From Oncomelania hupensis (Eukaryota; Mollusca; Gastropoda; Littorinimorpha; Pomatiopsidae): DNA of 64,000 nt. Location of the stretch: the NCBI GenBank assembly GCA_036898135.1, contig CM072511.1:155232051-155296050 (forward strand), given 5' to 3'. How positions within the stretch are numbered: position 1 is the first letter of the stretch; every line of letters begins with the position of its first letter. The notes under the pieces are model-generated. The model was not told where the DNA came from. It saw only the letters and a list, made by a program, of their open reading frames with translations, and did no database searches. Made by a program: the position numbers and the translations under genes. Positions 36,410 through 50,300 of the stretch are shown here, one piece after another.

Positions 36410-38946
36410 GATGATGATAAAATTTAAAGCCCGTTCTATTTCTTTTTTTTTTTTTTTTTTTTTTAAAGTTTGTTATCATAGTTCTAGAGAGTGGTTTTTG
36501 TTCTTTTAACGTAATCATGATAGTGTTCTATAGAGAATCCAAACATTGAAAAAATCCATTTGTGCAGCGGAGAAAATAAAGTATTGCATGTAAAAAAAAT
36601 ATTTTGGGGTTAAATTATTATTTAAAAAAATAAGAGGGGTTAAATTATTATTTAAAAAAATAAGAGGTTATTATGTTGTTCTTGATCGTAAATGAATGAA
36701 TTCATCTTTATATTTTAAGTCTTTACACACCTCGGTGATTTTAGATTATATAATACCAACAGCCATAAACTCATTTTGATTGACTAAGTAACACATTCTA
36801 ACCTATAAAATAGTGTATAATAACTTTCCTACCTCAGATTTAAATATGGTGTGTGCTTTATCACATATAGCATCATCATATAATATGTTTTTTGTTATCA
36901 CATTGATAGTCGATGTCATTGTGTGCTATTATTTTCACAGGAAAAGGGCAGCGTGCTGTGGGGCCAGAACAAGGATGAGCATGATGAACTTCACAACTAC
37001 GGTCGTAACAGCATGAAGATGACGGGGGAGATGGGAAGAGGAGTAATCCTTCCCCCAGGGGAGAAGGACCAAGGGGCAGAGGCGCTGAAGCAATACAACG
37101 TCAATGTTTTAGCTAGTGACCTCATCTCCCTCAACCGACGCATTCCGGATTCCAGGCCTGTTGGGTAGGTTAAGCTTTTAATTATTTTTTGTTTTGTTTT
37201 TTTTTGTTGCTGAGACAGATTTTATTCATGACATTTACATGAGAAATTCGCATTCAGCTGCACAAACATGCTAAATGTAAAATGTAGAATCATTATGTAA
37301 ATTACTGCCATGCTTGCAACAATGTGATCATGACTTGTGTGTAAATCGCCCCCAAATTTAAACTATTTCGATTTGTGTCTATGTTTGTGACTTGCATGCA
37401 TGGGTCTATGTAGTCTATGTATTCACCCCCAACAAAACTTTTTTTTAATAAAAAAGAAAGAAATTTCAAGTTTTTTGCAGATTTGTGAGATGAGACATAA
37501 ATCGTCCAAAATTTATTATTTTAAAAAATGTCCATCCGCCCATCTGTGCGCCGTTTGTTGTCTGTCTGTACAAAACCTTTAAAGTGGCTAAATACTAAAA
37601 GCCTATTTCAACTATCAAAACCGGACTTGGTCAGATGGTGTATATCCATGAGACCTCGAAAATGATAAGTGAATGAATGACTTCACTTCAAGGTTAAGGT
37701 CACAGAGTCATCAAGTGTTAGTAAAAATGACAATTTTTCACATAATTTCACTTTTTTTCCTAGGTTATTAATATTGAACTTATGATTCTTTGATGCATGA
37801 TAGTTATCAATGAAACACACATACTTTGCAAATTTGGTCAGCCTCACTCCAAGGTCACTTGACCCTAAACTATGAGAGGTATAAAGTCTAAACTTGTTGT
37901 ATTTATAGATAGATTGATCTTTCATACTTGTTCAGTTTTTTTAGTGGATCTTGAAGATCAAGGTCATTTTAGGTTTTGCAAAAACATACAAATAATAGGT
38001 CTTCGTACAGTGGAATAGCTGCTTATTTAACCCATATTATGCAACAACATTGGGTTATTTTATCAATCATGCATGAGAGGTCATGTGAGGGTCAAGGTCA
38101 TGCCAAGATTAAGGTCCCTGAGGGTCAAGGTCATCACAAGGTCACCAGTTTTTTTTGGGGGGAGCCTAATACAACTTTTGCTGTACTTTATTTGATAGTA
38201 CATGAGTGTATATGGAGCTGGAGGTCAATGTCATTTCAAGGTCAAAGGTCATAGTCCATTTCATTTTTTTTCTTTTCTGGGTACTCACATAAGGAGCATG
38301 TGAGTCATTTGAGCTTTGCCCTTCTAGTTTAAAGTTCTAATTCTATAATTGCCTAATTAACAACGGGTCACTACATCATAGGTTGGGTTTGGGCGCGCCA
38401 CAGGCTGCTACTACGCCTTCCACAGGGGAGGCGGCCCAGAATTTCCCGATAAAAAGGGACAATAAAAGCATTAAAATCTATAAAAAAAAATAAAAATAAA
38501 ATAAGTCATTAAATCAAACAAAGTGACCTATCTTGAGGGCCAAAGGCTTATAAGTATATAATATACAAGTATTTTGCTAACCTGTGCTATTGTGTGATGT
38601 AAGGAGCTGAGTACTGATTTACTTTTCTCAGCACCATAATGAAGCGTTGTATTTGTAATGGGTAAACAGGTTTATAACAATACATTTTTTAAAAACCTTG
38701 TTTCAATCTTTCTGAGTAATCAATGAAGATCACTGGATAAAAATGGCACGTTTCCATGCCTCTCATCATGAGCAAATAATCATTCCTTAGCGTCAGTGAG
38801 ACAATGTATAAATTAGTGAGCTATTGTGATCTTCACTTCGGATGATCTTTCTACCTGTCAGTATAAATGGTAGTGGGTCCCAGTGGTAAACTGTGTCGAG
38901 TGTCTTGTGGAGAGAGAGAGAGGGGGACGGAGGGACGGACAGACAC

Positions 38947-38980
<34 letters not shown>

Positions 38981-41900
38981 ACACACACACACAGACACAC
39001 ACACAGACAGACACACACACAGACAGACAGACACAGACAGACAGACACAGACAGACAGACACAGACACAGACAAAGAGACAGAGACAGAGACAGACAGAC
39101 ACAGACAGACAGACAGACAGACAGACAGAGGGGGTACCAGGTGTGTTTGTGGATGGTGAAGAGGGGGGGGGGGGGGATGAGGGATGGAGATGGGGGTGGG
39201 GGTGCTTCAGTGTTTGTGAGAAAGTTGGTGGGATACAGTTAGCATTTTAAGTTTCATTGTGTTTTATATGATTCATTTTTCGTATCTCTAATGTTTATTA
39301 CACCATAAAACTATACTTGTAGGTCATGCTGACTGAATTTGTATTGGCATTGATCGGTATTGATACCGACACCACACACACACAAAATTGTAAGAGTTGC
39401 TGATTTAGTGGCAACAGTGACATTGCTGCTGTTTGTTGCTTACATGCAGCATTGAAAAAAAAGTGTTTGTGTGTGTGTGCATGTGTGTGTGTGTGCCTGT
39501 GTGTGTATGCATGTATGTGTGTGTGTGTGTGCTGTAGATGTGAGAGCGTGCAGTATCCCGACAATCTGCCAGGCACAGCAGTGGTGATTCCTTTCCACAA
39601 CGAGTGGCCGTCAGTTCTGCTGAGGACTGTGTACAGCATCATCAACAGAACGCCCAAACACCTCCTCCAGCAGATCATCCTTGTGGACGACGCAAGTGAT
39701 CTCAGTGGGTATAGGCCGGAGACAAAACAGTGCATGTAAAAACACAGAGGTAGTAGTTGTCTAACGTAAAGAAATTTATAGCAGCAGTAGTAGTAGATAA
39801 AGGCCGTTTTCTTCCTTTTTTTTTTTGTTTGTTTAAAGAGCTCCTGGCCTATTCAGCGCCTCTTCTGTCAACACTTTTGTACAAGAGTCACTTAACTCAA
39901 TTTTGACAAAACATGACCTGTGATTGTTATATTCTTGAAACTTATCTAACCATTTGGAGTTACAGTCCAGAAGGTTTTCGAATGAGTTGACATTGTCAGC
40001 AAAGTTTATGGATAACTGGGAGAGCAATCCAGTTCCCCAGTGGTATCTGCACTTTTGGCAAAATAACCACCCATCTTTATCGTTATCTCTTATTTCTCCT
40101 CCGCAAGCGCAATGAGCATGAACTTTGTTATCGTGGATACCTGCGCTATACAAGTGTACATCATCACCACCCACTTATTGTATGGAGCAGTGGAACACTG
40201 CCATCAAAAATCAAAAATGTCTTCACAGGTGATTGGTTCTTTGTTTTAGCATTCCCAATGATAATTAGCATGTCTGTGACATACACGTGTCCATCATACT
40301 TTATATATATATATATATATACATACTCTTATACGCACCGGAATGTGTCAACATTTTTAATTGTGACGGAAAGAGCGCTATTTAAGTGCAAGGGTTCGGG
40401 TAAGGGTTAGTTGCAGTTCTATCACTAGCCCTTGCACTAACCCTTTTCGCTCTTTCCGTCACAAAAACCCATCTGCCTTCTTGGATTCTTAAATTGTATG
40501 AAACCAAGTGAGGACGCTATCCGGCGTCAATAAACGGTTCGAAAATATTCGCAAACGGTTGGTAAAAGACAGCTGACCTAGATAGAAATAAGCGTGACCT
40601 ACTTCGTCGCCTAGAGGGGACGAAAGTTACTTTTTTCCCAAGTTTCTGTAGCTACTCAAGTTTACCCGTTATCTGTCAACATGCAAATGTTGCCACTTTC
40701 CGGTGTACAACTGTACAGTAACGGAGTTTAGGTTGACACATTCCGGTGTGTATGAGACTATATATATATATATATAATTTTTTTTAATATAATAAATTAT
40801 AGGGATGCGCGTGTCTGTGAGACTGTTTTCTAACATTGGGGCCATTTCCGTTTGCTTTTGTCTCTTTGGCTGAATACACTGTGTATTCTGTGACGTGCCA
40901 CAATAATTCTGCAATGGGTGTGATTATTTTCCCCCACTATAAAATATTTCAGGCAAATTTCAGTTGTTATTTTTATCAGACAATAAAGTTGTATTGTACA
41001 AGTTTGTTGTTGTTGAAGTCCGGCTGCACGTCCATTCTCTTAGTGCCTGCTTTTCTGTGCAGAGAGCCTGAAGGATGAGCTGGATCACTTCATTAGAGAG
41101 CATTTTCCTTCCAACCTGGTCAAGCTGCTCCGCATGCCAGAGAGAGTGGGGTTGATCCGTGCCCGATTGGAGGGCTTCAGTCATGTGACTGCAGAGGTCG
41201 TGTCTTTCATGGACAGTCACATGGAGGTCAATGTTGATTGGTAAGATGTTGTTGATGATGGATGATGACGGGGATGACGACTTCCTCGATAATTGGAGTC
41301 TAAATCACTGATTCAATGATGATGATGGCAACAATAATTGAGGTTTATATCACTGAGCCAGCGATGATGATGATGACGATGACAGTGGTGACAATAGTTG
41401 AGACTCGTATCACTGATCCAGTGATGATGATGATGATGATGACAATAATCACTGATTCAGTGATGATGATGTTGGCGATGACGACAGTAATTGAGGTCTG
41501 TATCACGTATCCAATAATTATATTGGCCTACCTAGCATTGTTGTGATAGCATTACTTGAACCAGTTCTGATCATTTTTGGTATGCAAGTTCTAGTGGACC
41601 ATCTCCCCATAGCAGTCTGCGATCAATCTGTCAGTCGGTGGGGATTGGTCAATCAGTGTGTCACTTTTCAATTTGGAACAGTATAGACCTTTTGCTACTA
41701 TCGGGCTGCTTTGTACTGCTACTAAGCTTTTAGAAGCTGTGGCCACAGCTGGACCGAAAACAACAGGGACCACATTGTGGGTGCCAGAGTCTGCTGAGGG
41801 CATTAGTCTATGCACAGCCTATGCTTGATAAATCTCCGACACTCGGCTAGCATCCTGCCCAACTGTGTAGTACAACTGTATTGTCATTTCCAGGCTTCAG

Positions 41901-42709
41901 CCCATGCTAGTGGAACTGAAGAAGAACCCAAAGACCATTGCCATGGGTCATTTGGACTACATTCTACCCGACACCTTTGAATACAGCTTCACTCCTGGAT
42001 ATAGAACGCGCTACGGGTTTGACTGGAGGCTCATCTTCTTCGAAACAGAATTCCTCAGGTCCCAAGAAAAGGGAAAAGATATCACTGATCCTATGCCGTA
42101 TGTTGCTTTTTGAAAAAAAAAATAACTTAAAAAATTGTGTAAGTACAAGTGTTTGTGAGTGTGTGTGCGTGTGTTTGTGTGTGTGAGAGAGAGAGTGTGT
42201 ATGTGCTTGTTCAATTTAATGTAATTCTTTAATTTTATGTCTGTTCACTATAATTTACAAACTGGTATTAGACAACATACAATTTATTTAATTTCATTAA
42301 TTAAAATGTAAAGGTGTAATTTTTTGTAATAATGAAAATTCTAATAACTTGTGTAACACAGTTTTCAAAATAATGTTAACAATGTCAACTACGACAGGTT
42401 CATGTGAAATGTATATAAGGCGATCATCTATGTGATTGTGTGCATGTGTTTGTATGTACTTTGCGCATGTGTGTGTGTATGCAGTAATGGTATTGGATGC
42501 TGTCAAACTAAAATTTCACAAATGAAAATTGGATTTTCTCTCCATCTTCTAATAGCGATCTCCATGCCTTTACACCATATGTTTGAGTGATAGATGTGTT
42601 TGTTGTGTGTGTTTTAGAGTGGCTAAAACATGTGAGCGTGTACGTTGGTAAAGATCGCCGCGCTTTGAACCTGATTGTTGATTTGGGGAAAAGAACGCCT
42701 ATAGCATCC

Positions 42710-42774
<65 letters not shown>

Positions 42775-45700
42775 GCTTGTGTGCATGTGACAAGCATTTG
42801 TGTGTCTGAGTGTATGTGTGTGCTGGGCTGTGAAAAGAAATCACTGATCAAGTCAATGCAAGTCAACAAATTTTAATTCCAGATAACAATGAAATTGTTG
42901 CTGCCAACTATACTGAGGTCGTTTGATATTAGTTATTACTTACCATATAGAGTTTGTAATTCATTATGTCAAAACTGTATTACATTTGATTTCCCCACTG
43001 GCAGCAAAGAATGGGAGATAGATCTGTCCTTATCCCATGCCCTCAGGAGGATAGCATCCAAAGGATTATGCCTAAAGTAACTCCAGTCCAACCACAACAA
43101 AAAGCTTCTTGCCTCCCTCGTATTAAATGTTAGTTCTGTGTATCAAAAATGTTTCAGGGGTGTTGTGATGGTGGGCCCAGGGTTTGTGATACGCTCCGAC
43201 TACTTCAGGGAAATGGGGATGTATGACGAAGGCATGAAGATTTGGGGTGGTGAGAACTTGGAGCTGCCTTGGAGAGTAAGTCAACTTATAATCACGCCAT
43301 CTTGTGTGGAAATGTTTAGACGCTTAATAAAATGGCATTCATTTTATGTCCCTCGTTGGTGTGCTGGGGCTTTCAGTATAAATAGTATCCCCACTTTCTT
43401 GAAATTTAGTGCTTTAAATTCCCACTGTCGCTGTCTTTTTCATTTGTTCTTTCTCATTCATGCTCTGTTCTATCAATCTGCTATACTATCTTCTTCTTCG
43501 CTAGACCAGTCACCTACCTTTTTTCTTGAAAACTCTTCCGGGACAAGACTCCTTATTTGTGTGTGAGGTCTGTTGGATCAGCTTGGGAATATTGGACGCT
43601 TTCTGCCAGGTGGTCACTAGGACTTCCTATGATGCTATTATTTAGCAATGTAGACCTTTTATATGTATGTGTTTTGTTGATAATTTAGAATGATGTTTGA
43701 ATTCTATTTTGTTTTTGTAAACGGGGGTTCGATAAATTAGAGTATAGCCTCAGCGTCCCCTGCGTGGGATGCCTTTATTGTAAAGTGACTGGCTGGTGGA
43801 GAGCCTTCAGTTTTACCACTAGGGTTGTTTCAGCAGATCTTTTATGCGGATCAGGGGTTGTCCGGTCCTGATTTGGCTCGGAAGAGTCCGCTGGACCTAA
43901 AGCAATAATCATGTAATGTAATGTATTCATTTTATGTAATTTCATGTAATTTTCTTTTTTAAAATCCAAATGTTATGTCGTTTCTTGGAAAGACACCACC
44001 ATTTGTCTACACTCCAAGGTAAGATTGCTGTGCTCCCATGTCATCTCCATCTTCCTATACTCTTGCGAAACATGGACCCTCACAGCAGACCTACAACGAA
44101 GAATAAAAAGCATGGAGATGAGGTGCTACAGAAGACTTCTGGGCATTTCCTATACCCATTACTTCACCAACTGCAAAGTCCGACAGACCATCGCACAAGT
44201 CATTGGACAACACGATGACACGTTCATAGGGGTGAAGAAACAGAAACTCCGATGGTATGGCCACATCACCAGAGCATCAGGTCTTGCAAAGACCATCCTG
44301 CAAGGCACAGTGCAAGGAATGCATAAGAAGATGAAGACCCAAAAAGAGGTGGGAAGACAACATTCGAGAATGGACTGGCTTGACACTGAGTGAAGCCATA
44401 AAGATTACTGAGGATAGAGAAATATAGAGCATGCTTGTTAAAGGATCATCTGTGGTGCCCCAACGACCTTCGAGTTATGGGATAAAATAGGATAAATTAA
44501 ATTATTTTTGCTTTAGATGTATAATAAAATATTGTCATTGTTTGGTATTTGAAATGTTTCTTTGAGATAGATATTTTAATAAATTGAAATGTTTCATAAA
44601 AGAGGGAGGGAGCAGGGAAGGGGGAAAGAATTGTGACTTCCTCATTTTAGAATAAAGTTTTGAGAATGTGTTGTATAATGTGGCAAAAGACAGTTAGCAT
44701 TTTATGTGTGTGGATGACTGTGTCACAGAACTATGAATTGAAAACAAAAATGGCCCAAGACTTGCTGCGTTACAGTGAAGAAACGGAAAAGCTAAAGTTC
44801 TCACTGCCTGGGGGGAACTGATGACTACACAGTCAACACTCGAGCTTGGTGGGAAGAAAAGTGAAAACCCCAGACAGGGAAAGTGAAAGTAGAGAAAAAC
44901 AACGCTTGCCATGCATAAATTTGTTGTTTTAGAAATAAACAAATAAAAATCATTTATCAATTATTAATATTTGGAGTGTACTGGACGTGTTGTTGGTCAG
45001 CGGCAGCATTTGTCCTGTTCAACGCTGGGTCATATAGCTCACGTCCGGCCTGTGCTGTTCAACCTTAACCTCTTGAACCCGAAAGACCGATATATCGGTC
45101 TAGCCCTTAAACAGCTGTGCCCCGATAGACCGATAAACCGGTCTCGTCACCTTACCTTAGTCTTGCGGTCCGTACAAAGCTTACTGTTCTTTCTAGTACT
45201 TGCTGTTTGGAATAGGGTTATTGAGGGTTATTGGGAATAAGGTAAAGCAAAATGTCTGCGCTCTAATGCGAGCACAGTGCGTGTTTTTGTGACGTTTTTT
45301 TCTCAATTTTGCGTCATGAAACAAAGGTCTACAAATCAAGGAAGCGTCGCTAAGCGACTGTACACAACTCAGGAAGTAATCGATCAATTGTGGGATGATA
45401 ATGAAGATGAAGAGATAACATTTGAAGTACTTTGGGTTGTCTAACACTTTGGTTATGTTTTAGTTGTTTTACTAAAAGCATGCTAAAAATGCCATTTTTC
45501 TCCGGGGAGCCCAGGGGATGGGCTCAGAATTGGTGGGGCATCCAGGGTTCAAAGGGTTAAGGGCCGCTGCCATAGACAAATATTGTATAATGAGGATTAT
45601 TTTATTGAACTGTGACAGATTTGGATGTGCGGAGGTCGGCTGGTTCACATGGCCTGCTCAAAGCTGGGCCACATAGCTCGCCCCCAGCCCTACACTTTCC

Positions 45701-46657
45701 CAGAAGGCCGCTATGAAACGGAGTTGCACAACTACAAACGTGCCATCGAAGTGTGGATGGGACCATATAAAAAACTGGTCTACCAGCATCACCCAAAAAT
45801 GAAGGTACAATGTATATACCTGTTACAATTCAATTCAATTCCACAAATTGTTATTACCAATAATAATAATAATAATAATATTGGATTCTATACACGCCTT
45901 ATTCCTAAATAGACTCAAAGTGCTGTGATCTATAACCAAAATACAGGCTTACATGTTACAGACACCCCAGTATTCACAACAAACATACATGAACATTCAA
46001 ACATTGGGTGTAAAAAGCTATTGGAAGACAGAAATCAAAATCAAATTTTAATTTTAAAAAGTTACTCCAATACCTTTATTGAAGTGGGGAAAACCGATGA
46101 AGTCACTAAGCTGTACATTCTTTGTTGCCTCCAAAGGAATTATCTACAGACATTCTTTTCGCATTTGAATAAAATAAACGCATGCAAAATACACGGCATA
46201 GCGTAAAATTAACGTTTACTACATCAGTAAGTTATTTCCAGAAATGTATTCATATTTTCTTACTCACAGCGAGAGCTTCTTTCCTTTAAACTGGAACGAA
46301 GATTTAGAGCTATTTCTCAGAATTTCCTACAGCTGCTTCTGCACAGTATTTATTGGATGTCGGACTTCAAGCCAACGCCCAACTTCAGCAGAGTTGACCC
46401 AGCGTGTGTCTGCTGATGACCTTTAAAAGGTGGAAACAGCTGTCACACACTTTGCTGTCAACCAACAGTTGGCGTATAGATGGGAGGAAAGTATTCCAGA
46501 AAGACATTCACCTTACCTTCATAGTGTACGGCAGTGTGATGTTGTCAACCTTGACCGGGAATCATCATTGGGAGCTCTTGAGTTACTCCTTACTTTCTGC
46601 ATCATCATCCACAGTTCTGAAACAATAACCTTTACAACATTATTATTGTTATTATTA

Positions 46658-46741
<84 letters not shown>

Positions 46742-47332
46742 TATTATTATTATTATTATTATATTATTATTAATATTATTATTATTATTATTATTGCTGC
46801 CCTGACAAGGTTGAAGCCCATTTGGAAAGACAGGACCATCAGTCTACATTCCAAAGTAAGACTGCTGCGCTCCCTTGTCATCTCCATCTTCCTATATGCT
46901 TGCGAAGCATGGACCCTCACAGCAGATCTCCAACGAAGAATACAAAGCATGGATATGAGGTGCTACCGAAGACTTCTGGGCATTTTCTATACCCAACACA
47001 TCACTAATGACGAAGTCCGACAGACCATCACACAAGCCATTGGACAACACGATGACCTGCTCACAGTGGTGAAGAAACGGAAACTCCGATGGTATGGCCA
47101 TGTCACCAGATCATCAAGCCTTGCAAAGACTATTCTGCAAGGCACAGTGCAAGGAGGTAGAAGAAGAGGGAGACCGAAAAAGAGGTGGGAAGACAACATT
47201 CGAGAATGGACTGGTTTGACACTGAGCAAAGCCATCAGGGCTGCTGAGGACAGAGAAAGATGGAGTATGCTGTTTAAACGATCATCTGTGGTGCCCCTAC
47301 GACCTCCGGGTTACGGGACAGGATAGGATAGG

Positions 47333-47376
<44 letters not shown>

Positions 47377-50300
47377 GATTGTTGTTGTTGTTATTATTAT
47401 TGTTATTGTTATTATAACTATTATTCCCTTATTAGTATGTTGTTGTTATTCTTATTGTTATTATAACTATTATTCTCTTATTAGTTTTGTTATTATTTAT
47501 TAGTATTATTATTCCTATTATGATGATGAGGATTATTCTTCTTATTATTCCTCTTATTATTATTATTAGTTGATTGTTCAGGACATAGATGTGGGTGATC
47601 TAACAGAGCGTTGATTGTTCAGGACATAGATGTGGGTGATCTAACAGAGCGTAAATCACTGAAAGAGAGACTGCAGTGTCACAACTTCACCTGGTTCCTC
47701 AACAACGTCTGGCCGGAGCTTTATCCTTATGGGGACAACGCCATGCACTGGGGCGCAGTATGTCACCGCAGCTTTTTTTTTTTTTTACTGCTGTACTCCT
47801 TAATGTAGTCATTGTAAAAAGTCTTACCAATTTATTATTATTGGTTACTTCATCTTTGTTTAGTGATGTTCCAGCCAGATTTATTATATTTCTTTTTTTT
47901 TTTAAAGCATGGGAGCGAGGTGTTCTGCCTCTTTCATCTACGTCCCTGTTTGATGCATATAGATCAGCTTTGCAGGAGTTTTAGTGGTGGGCTCAAAGTG
48001 TGGGAAAGCCACCAAGGGCTGTCACAATGTTCTTATGAATGTTAAACAGCTTATGGTCTGTGCTTTCCAACTGATGTGTATTTGTGTTGTGACCGTTGAA
48101 CTATACTGAGAAGAAGAAAAAAAAAAGCCATGATGATGAGGGCATAGGCTTGAAATCGTCATACTGCAGAATGATGAGTTAAGTCTAGCCGTGAAAAGCA
48201 GTCAAGGGGTTAATCAGTCAGCTCTGTCTTCTAGTTCTTCTAGTTTTCTGCAACTGAAAAAAAAATGGCTAAAAGGATAAAAGGGTCAATTAATTTTTGT
48301 CCATCACAGGTGCGGCATCAGAAAGATGGGTTGTGTTTGGACAACGGTGGCTACTTGTTTCTGGGGCCAGCCAAAGTCACCACCAAGGACTGTACTTTTG
48401 AAAAAGAAACTCAGGTTTGTGGGCAACACAGTTCTTTTCATTGATCTGCTTCCTCTTCTCTGCCTTCCTCTCTGTTTGTCGTCTTATAAAATGCTTAAAG
48501 ATAAATATAATCCATAAACTTCTTCGTCAAGAAAGAATTTTTTTTTTTTTAAACGGGTAACTTTTATTTAGAAAATGCTTAAAGAATATATTCTTTGTGA
48601 ACTTCTTCTTCAAATGAAAATTAGAAAAAAGGCAAACTTTTATTTATAAAATGCGTAAAGAATAATTATATTATCCATGAACTTAATTTTTATTTTTATT
48701 GAATCGTTCTTATATATAGCGCTTTTCCTGCTCCAACTTCTAATTCTTCAAGTTATAATTTTTTTATTTTAGGTTAAATGCTATTTATAAAATGCTTGAA
48801 GAATATATGATCGTACGCGTCTTCTTCAATTTAAACTTAGAAAAATAAAAGGTCAAACTGTTATGCATCATTTACTCCCCAGACAACTAAGCACAATCCT
48901 GGGTTTCCAGGGTGCTGAGGGGCTTAGTGCTTAGTGAGTGTGTTGGCCTAGCTGACACTTGCCCATCTAGGGCATGATCGCTGGGATCTTTTTCAGTTCA
49001 GTTCAATCAATTGATTAAAGTCTGTTCACTAATTCATCGATTTTAGACTTCTTTTATTTATTTTATTTTTTTTTAAATCGTGAGCATCTAATAGTTAAAT
49101 GATGCAACTCGACGTTGAGCCACTATCGCTGGGATTGTTGAAGTCTGGGATTAGTATCTTTATAATCTAGGTGAGAGAGGGAGGTGATGGCAGGAGATGA
49201 GGGAAAGGGGGGGGGGGGAAGGAGAAGGAGGGTGTTCTTGCTGTAAATTATTGTGACTTTAATTTTCCTGTTTTCAGAGCTTTGCACTAACACTGGATCA
49301 CAAGTTACGGTCAGTACTTCAGTGTGTGGGGGTACAAGAAGAAGGAGAAGACATGGTACCTGTCCTTATCACCTGTCACGACGAGCCATATCACACCTGG
49401 TCATACACACAGGTGAATATTTACAGGAGAACCGGTTTGACGTGTCAGATACATCTCACCATGAACGTTTGCTTTACAATTAATCCCTGGGTAGAGCTCG
49501 GTCAGCCACATTTAGACAGGTAGCTAATCATGTCAATGTTTGATGCTAATGTAGCAAGCGCCATGGTGTGGGATAACTGTAGCTACAATCAACCATTGTA
49601 TTTTCTTTACTTTTTCTAGCTCATCTTCTTCTTCATCGTGACTATGATTATTTGGACCCTTCTCCTTCCTTTCCTCCTTCTGCTTCTCCTCATCATCCTC
49701 ATCATCACTGTCATCATCATCTTCTTCTTCATCATGACCATGATTATTTGGACCCTACTCTTTCTTTTCCTCACTCTGCTTCTCCTTAGGCCATTCAAAG
49801 TGCTGTTATGAGATTCTAGGCATTTGTTAAGTGATGCATGTGTCAAAAGCCTTGGAATTGAGAGATCCAAAAATGGGGGACCAGGCGGAACCCATCGATT
49901 GGCATTTTGTTCCTATTCCGGCGTGTTTGCTTCAAGGTGAGTAGGGCCGGGTAGCTCAGTTGGTAGAGCGGCTTACTTGTAACCAAAAGGTCCCTGGTTC
50001 GAATCCCAGATTGGCCAATGTGTGATCATCAACTAGTTCACTGGTGTCAAAATAATGTGACCAGTAGGCACCTATAGGCTCTGGTGTCATGTGACTATAA
50101 TCTTCAATTAATCAAGATGACCTAACATTTACATCTAAGTTGCTTTTACATGTAACTTATTGTTGTTTTTATTAATGGGACGATATATATTTTAAAATTT
50201 TTTTCAGGGGTAAAGGGAGTTTTTTTACAGTGTCAGTATTGTAGGCCTAGTTGTAGGATAATGTTTGGCAGAGTACATACAAGTATGGTCCTTTGAAAAC

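Noticed and set aside
38793..39250. Cys/Val and Thr/Asp-Arg-Gln repeat frames
   Set aside because: Translations of (ACAG)n in different phases.
42889..43080. Possible extra GALNT exon ([19 protein letters not shown])
   Set aside because: It does not match the family between exons 5 and 6, which already join in phase.
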